From: Bacteroidales bacterium
GTDB taxonomy: Bacteria; Bacteroidota; Bacteroidia; Bacteroidales; WCHB1-69
DNA: 10,506 nucleotides
Reading direction: 5' to 3'
Assembly (NCBI GenBank): GCA_012519525.1
Contig: JAAYQB010000014.1
Coordinates: 1-10,506 of the forward strand
Shown: one piece after another, positions 7,134-10,506 of the stretch
How positions within the stretch are numbered: the stretch's first letter is position 1
Layout of the letters: every line of letters begins with the position of its first letter
The notes under the pieces: model-generated
What the model saw: the letters and a program-made list of their open reading frames with translations, nothing else
The model's database searches: none
Told to the model about the DNA's origin: nothing
Position numbers and translations under genes: made by a program

Positions 7134-7236
7134 CTGTTTGTTTTTTTCAAAGTAATAAAATGATTAAAATAAAAATAACAATTGATTTATTAAATGTATC
7201 CAATTAGGGTGCGATTGTGAATTCTATAATAATTAT

Positions 7237-7683
7237 ATGGAAGCTAAAAGTTCATTTCGTATACGTAATGTTAATGGGAAAAAAGAGATTTATGATGTTG
7301 TACGTCGTGTTTTTGTGGCATTAACACAAGAAGAAATGGTACGTCAGGCTTATTTAAAGTATTTAATAGAAGAAATAGAGGTGCCTATTATTGCTATTTC
7401 TGTCGAAAAACAAGTTATATATAACTCTATGCATAAGCGTTACGATATTGTTGTGGCTAATCCTCGTGATGGGTCTACGTTGTTAATAGTTGAATGCAAA
7501 GCCGAAACAGTACGCTTAGATGAGAGTTCGCTTTATCAGATTGCAATGTATAATAGTAAATTAAATTCAAAATATCTTGTCTTATTGAATGGCAAACAAC
7601 AAATAGTGTTGAAGAAAACGGCAACAAAATATGAGCTTATTGATTCATTGCCAAACTATTCGGATATGATTAGTCAGGAATGA
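7237..7683 (+). CDS. Standalone HsdR N-terminal-like PD-(D/E)xK nuclease-fold protein
   Basis: 148 residues, corresponding to only the N-terminal nuclease domain of type I restriction HsdR subunits; no helicase motor or HsdM/HsdS is nearby. A leading helix (TQEEMVRQAYLKYLIEEI) is followed by the PD-(D/E)xK core: Asp70 in RYDIVV, then Glu86 and Lys88 in VECKAE, with Gln101 in the following helix, as in this nuclease superfamily. The catalytic set looks intact, so activity on DNA is possible. Small proteins of this kind occur in Bacteroidota genomes outside restriction loci and are often annotated as type I restriction enzyme R protein; a role in genome maintenance is more likely than restriction here, given recJ upstream. 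That role is inference. No signal peptide is present. Translation starts at the only good ATG, without a Shine-Dalgarno site. Confidence 0.88.
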   Translation: MEAKSSFRIRNVNGKKEIYDVVRRVFVALTQEEMVRQAYLKYLIEEIEVPIIAISVEKQVIYNSMHKRYDIVVANPRDGSTLLIVECKAETVRLDESSLYQIAMYNSKLNSKYLVLLNGKQQIVLKKTATKYELIDSLPNYSDMISQE

Positions 7684-7693
7684 AAATTTTCGG

Positions 7694-7723
7694 TTTATTC
7701 AGCTGCTTTTTTTATTACTTTTG
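7694..7723 (+). promoter_or_regulatory. Promoter of the nucleotidyltransferase gene
   Basis: TACTTTTG at 7716-7723 is a perfect TAnnTTTG -7 element followed by CA. TTTA at 7694-7697, one mismatch from TTTG, lies 18 bases upstream. Transcription would begin near 7730, about 30 bases before the ATG at 7762, so the gene can be expressed separately from recJ. Confidence 0.55.
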
Positions 7724-7761
7724 CATTTGTATATCATAAAATAAATAATAGCACAAAAGAA

Positions 7762-8673
7762 ATGCAACAACCTACATTATTAATTCTGGCGGCAGGCATG
7801 GGTAGTCGTTATGGCGGATTAAAACAAATAGATCCTTTAGGTCCTAATGGTGAAACAATTATCGATTATTCAATCTATGATGCTATAAAAGCAGGATTTG
7901 GAAAAATTGTTTTTGTTATCCGTAAATCCATAGAAGAAGATTTTCTGCAATTGGTATTGAATAAATACAAGCAATTTATTGAAGTAGATTATGTTTTACA
8001 AGAAGTAGACAGTTTGCCTCAGGGTTTTCAATGTCCAAGCGAGCGGACAAAGCCTTGGGGAACGGGGCATGCTATTTTGATGGCAAAAGGTAAAATTGAC
8101 ACCTTTTTTGCCGTTATTAATGGCGATGATTTTTATGGAAGTCATGCTTTTCAGATAATGTCCGACTATCTGACTTCACTTTCTTTAACAAAAAATAGTC
8201 GCTCATATAGTATGATTGCTTATTCTTTATCTCGTACTCTTTCAGAGAACGGCACTGTGTCGCGTGGTGTTTGCACCGAAAATGATGAGCATTTTTTAGT
8301 TCAAATCAAAGAATTTACAAAAATTCAAAAAATAGACAATCGAATTGTAAATAGTAATCTTGACGGCACATACGAAATCCTTGAAGCCGATACGCCGGTT
8401 TCTATGAACTTCTGGGGTTTTCATCCTTCTTTGTTTCAGTATTTAGAAGAATTATTTATTGCTTTTTTGAAAGAAAATAGCGACAATCTTCAAGCAGAGT
8501 TTTATATTCCTTTTGCTATTGACGCATTAATAAAAACGGATAAAATAGACGTTAAAGTGTTAAAAACCAAATCGGATTGGTTTGGAGTAACGTATTACGA
8601 AGATCGTAAAAAAGTTATTGATACTTTTCAGCGTTTCTTAAAAGAAGGAATTTATCCTTTGTCATTGTATTAG
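7762..8673 (+). CDS. Sugar-1-phosphate-type nucleotidyltransferase
   Basis: Predicted to transfer a nucleotidyl group from an NTP to a phosphorylated sugar or similar substrate (NTP_transferase family, Rossmann-like fold). 303 residues. The signature LAAGMGSRYGGLKQ (residues 9-22; Arg16 and Lys21 contact the triphosphate) is at the N-terminus. WGTGHA at 99-104 recognises the nucleotide, and GDD at 121-123 provides the metal-binding aspartate. The C-terminal third contains PVSMNFWGFHPSLF and ends with a segment rich in Asp/Lys. It lacks the left-handed beta-helix of GlmU and is longer than MurU-type enzymes, so it fits the roughly 300-residue nucleotidyltransferases common in Bacteroidota, whose substrate is not clear to me. 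It has its own promoter and lies 46 bases before the glycosidase lipoprotein gene. Confidence 0.9.
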   Translation: MQQPTLLILAAGMGSRYGGLKQIDPLGPNGETIIDYSIYDAIKAGFGKIVFVIRKSIEEDFLQLVLNKYKQFIEVDYVLQEVDSLPQGFQCPSERTKPWGTGHAILMAKGKIDTFFAVINGDDFYGSHAFQIMSDYLTSLSLTKNSRSYSMIAYSLSRTLSENGTVSRGVCTENDEHFLVQIKEFTKIQKIDNRIVNSNLDGTYEILEADTPVSMNFWGFHPSLFQYLEELFIAFLKENSDNLQAEFYIPFAIDALIKTDKIDVKVLKTKSDWFGVTYYEDRKKVIDTFQRFLKEGIYPLSLY

Positions 8674-8719
8674 CATAAATGTTAAGAAAATAAATGCCAA
8701 CATATTAAAAAAAAATAGA

Positions 8720-10465
8720 ATGAAACATATTCACATTTATATATTGATAATCGTATTCTGCTTGATAGCTTGTGAACGGAAAGGAACAGCCCCAACGACT
8801 TCGGCTATGAAAAAAGCAGACTTTATTTATATAGAGGATAATACTTTCAAATTAAATGAAGACAGTATTTTTATTGTCATGCTAAATTATGTTGTTGATT
8901 TTAGAGATATTAACGGTGAATTTGTCCTTTCGCCTTACAAGGCATACGAAAACCCTAATATCTATGAATATCACACTAAAGAAGCAATTTATCATCAAAT
9001 AGAAGGACATTTTCAATTGATAAAAGAATTAGGATTTAATACCGTGCGTTTATGCTTCGATAGGATAAGCTGTAACGATGAAGGTAAGTATTTTTTTCCT
9101 ACAGATAACAAAGAGTATTTTATCGAAAAAGAAGCAAAACAAATCATTGAAAGTTTAAAGGCTTGTATCCATATAGCTACTGAAAAAGGACTGAGAGTTA
9201 TGCTTTTAATAAAACCTCCCATTGATAACGAAGCTTTAGAAAACTTTACGGTAAAAATACTGAGAGAGTTTCAAAACAATCCGACTATTTTTGCTTATGA
9301 TTTTATGAACGAACCTTTGTATTTCGATGCAAAACCAAGACGTGCAAAAACCGAAGCAATGAAAATTGTAAGACGTTGGAAGCAGCTTATGAGCAAACAT
9401 GCACCCAATCAATTGCTGACAATCGGCTTTTCGGAACCTATCGAAGTTTTCGAGTGGGACCCTTATCTCCTTGATGTTGATTTTATTCAAATACATACGT
9501 ATCATCCACTACGTGTTCCTAACGAAATTTATTGGTACAGTCAATACATGAATAAACCTTGGATGATAGGCGAAACGGCATTGCCTGCAGATAACGACTC
9601 CGTTTCTTATGAACATCAACGTCAATTTATGATTGATGCTTTTCGATATACTGTTGATTGCGGAGGCTGTGGATTTGGATGGTGGGACTTTCAAGAATCA
9701 GTAAACACTCATTTTGAAGCACAATATTCAGGATTGCTTAATCATAAAGGAATTACTTTTACCAAAGATGGCGACTATACTATCAAAGGGACGCTCAAAC
9801 CCGCTGCTTATGAAATTAATCAATTGAAATCTTACAGAAAAAACGCTCCTCAAAAAGCCATTAATTATTATAATATGCTCGGATACGGTAATTTTTGTGT
9901 TAAAGGAATTGTTCTAAGCAAAACAACACAACTTCCTGTCGAAGGAGCTGTCATTAGAGGGTGGAATGAGGATTGGTCAATAGGAATGAATACTTTTACT
10001 AATGAAAAAGGAGAATTTACTCTTTACAGCAACGATGAATGTGTGCATTTTGAAATATCGGCACCGGGAATGTCGGAAGTTAAATTTTATGAAAAATTCA
10101 ATTATCAAGCTGTTAACGAAACTGACATTAACAAATTAAACAACAGACATATAGAGTATCATATGATTTCTTATTTTCCCTTTTTGGAAGACACAACGCT
10201 ACAGGATTGCCGTTTAAAATATCCTATTTTTACTTTCGATTCCACTAAATTTTTTCAATATCAATACCTTGCTACAATAAAAGCAATCTATCTAACACAT
10301 ATTCCTGTTCTCAATACTGAATACCTTAAAAGTTTTCTTTTAAGGTATGATGGTCAATGCAGACTGTCAACTCTTGGAATAACCCTCAATCCATTATTCT
10401 TCACTATTTTCAATGCTTCCCACTCGGTGCGTTCTATTGTTGTTTTTTTGAGGCATAAAAAGTGA
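8720..10465 (+). CDS. Lipoprotein glycoside hydrolase, GH5-like (clan GH-A), with carboxypeptidase-regulatory-like domain
   Basis: 581 residues. The first 18 residues form a lipoprotein signal with lipobox LIAC (Cys18), so the protein should be lipid-anchored at the envelope. A clan GH-A (alpha/beta)8 barrel spans about 35-365: Arg110 in NTVRL, the acid/base Glu198 in FMNEP, HTYHP at 259-263, and the nucleophile Glu285 in WMIGETA, with WWDFQE closing the barrel. These residues fit a retaining cellulase/mannanase-type enzyme, but the exact substrate cannot be read. A carboxypeptidase-regulatory-like beta domain follows at about 394-450 (VKGIVLSKTTQLPVEGAVI, then TNEKGEFTLYS). The last 40-60 residues look unlike the rest: they follow a perfect DNA hairpin and come from a pyrimidine-rich stretch, so the natural C-terminus may be earlier. 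It probably shares a transcript with the nucleotidyltransferase. Confidence 0.88.
   Translation: MKHIHIYILIIVFCLIACERKGTAPTTSAMKKADFIYIEDNTFKLNEDSIFIVMLNYVVDFRDINGEFVLSPYKAYENPNIYEYHTKEAIYHQIEGHFQLIKELGFNTVRLCFDRISCNDEGKYFFPTDNKEYFIEKEAKQIIESLKACIHIATEKGLRVMLLIKPPIDNEALENFTVKILREFQNNPTIFAYDFMNEPLYFDAKPRRAKTEAMKIVRRWKQLMSKHAPNQLLTIGFSEPIEVFEWDPYLLDVDFIQIHTYHPLRVPNEIYWYSQYMNKPWMIGETALPADNDSVSYEHQRQFMIDAFRYTVDCGGCGFGWWDFQESVNTHFEAQYSGLLNHKGITFTKDGDYTIKGTLKPAAYEINQLKSYRKNAPQKAINYYNMLGYGNFCVKGIVLSKTTQLPVEGAVIRGWNEDWSIGMNTFTNEKGEFTLYSNDECVHFEISAPGMSEVKFYEKFNYQAVNETDINKLNNRHIEYHMISYFPFLEDTTLQDCRLKYPIFTFDSTKFFQYQYLATIKAIYLTHIPVLNTEYLKSFLLRYDGQCRLSTLGITLNPLFFTIFNASHSVRSIVVFLRHKK
10321..10348. repeat. 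Perfect 12-bp inverted repeat (hairpin) inside the glycosidase 3' end
   Basis: ATACCTTAAAAG (10321-10332), loop TTTT, and CTTTTAAGGTAT (10337-10348) are exact complements. Neither side is followed by a T-run, so it is not an ordinary terminator. It falls where the coding character of the sequence changes. Confidence 0.85.
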
Positions 10466-10494
10466 TTTTTTGTATTCAGGAAGTAGAAAAATTT
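10354..10494 (-). pseudogene. Possible fragment of a minus-strand gene
   Basis: A minus-strand frame open for 46 codons, from just after a stop at 10497-10495 to a TGA at 10356-10354, has coding-like codons and reads TIERTEWEALKIVKNNG, then LRVIPRVDSLH. It has no ATG in frame. The only nearby ATG (10456) is in another frame and is separated from it by a run of seven A, so one base deletion would join them into a small start. It is not recognised as any family and overlaps the end of the glycosidase frame. It may be chance. Confidence 0.2.
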
Positions 10495-10506
10495 TTAAAC
10501 AAAATA

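Noticed and set aside
7237..7683. A type I restriction-modification system
   Set aside because: Only the HsdR N-terminal-like domain is present; no helicase, methyltransferase or specificity gene is in the window.
9013..9694. Three minus-strand frames opposite the glycosidase barrel
   Set aside because: The plus strand carries the catalytic motifs; these frames show no domain and no promoter.

Overview
The window looks like a chromosomal segment from a low-GC member of the Bacteroidota, most likely a Bacteroidales-type organism. The evidence is: several promoters of the TAnnTTTG (-7) type used by the Bacteroidota primary sigma factor, few recognisable Shine-Dalgarno sites, a Rho factor with a long charged disordered extension, a secreted protein whose signal peptide ends in Ser-Gln, and protein families typical of the phylum. 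I see no rRNA, CRISPR array, prophage or intact insertion sequence.

Layout. Positions 1-139 are non-coding apart from a possible terminator of an upstream gene. A patatin-like phospholipase is on the minus strand (140-910). It is divergent from rho (1473-3095, +), and the two are separated by about 560 bases that hold a well-formed promoter and a long candidate rho leader. A strong bidirectional terminator (3122-3155) separates rho from a convergent tRNA gene with anticodon CAT (3167-3240, -). Next come two minus-strand genes that probably form an operon read from 5215 leftwards: an acidic, glutamate-rich protein with a structured C-terminal domain (4211-5215), then a secreted protein with a calcium-loop-like motif and an SH3-like end (3328-4197). 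Divergent from these, on the plus strand, are recJ (5382-7133), a small standalone PD-(D/E)xK nuclease-like protein of the HsdR N-terminal family (7237-7683), a sugar-nucleotide-type nucleotidyltransferase with its own promoter (7762-8673), and a lipoprotein with a GH5-like (clan GH-A) glycosidase domain plus a carboxypeptidase-regulatory-like beta domain (8720-10465).

Function. Most genes are housekeeping: transcription termination (Rho), single-strand DNA processing (RecJ), tRNA and lipid hydrolysis. The right end is directed to carbohydrate and the cell envelope. I found no convincing new defence or mobile system. The parts most worth a second look are: (1) a Rho whose usual N-terminal helical bundle is absent and replaced by about 165 charged, disordered residues, preceded by a long leader; (2) a lone HsdR-N-type nuclease with an intact D-ExK motif beside recJ; (3) the 3' end of the glycosidase gene, where a perfect 12-bp hairpin is followed by a stretch whose strand composition flips and which reads more like coding sequence on the opposite strand, suggesting a rearranged or read-through C-terminus; and (4) the secreted protein of unknown function with a calcium-type loop.
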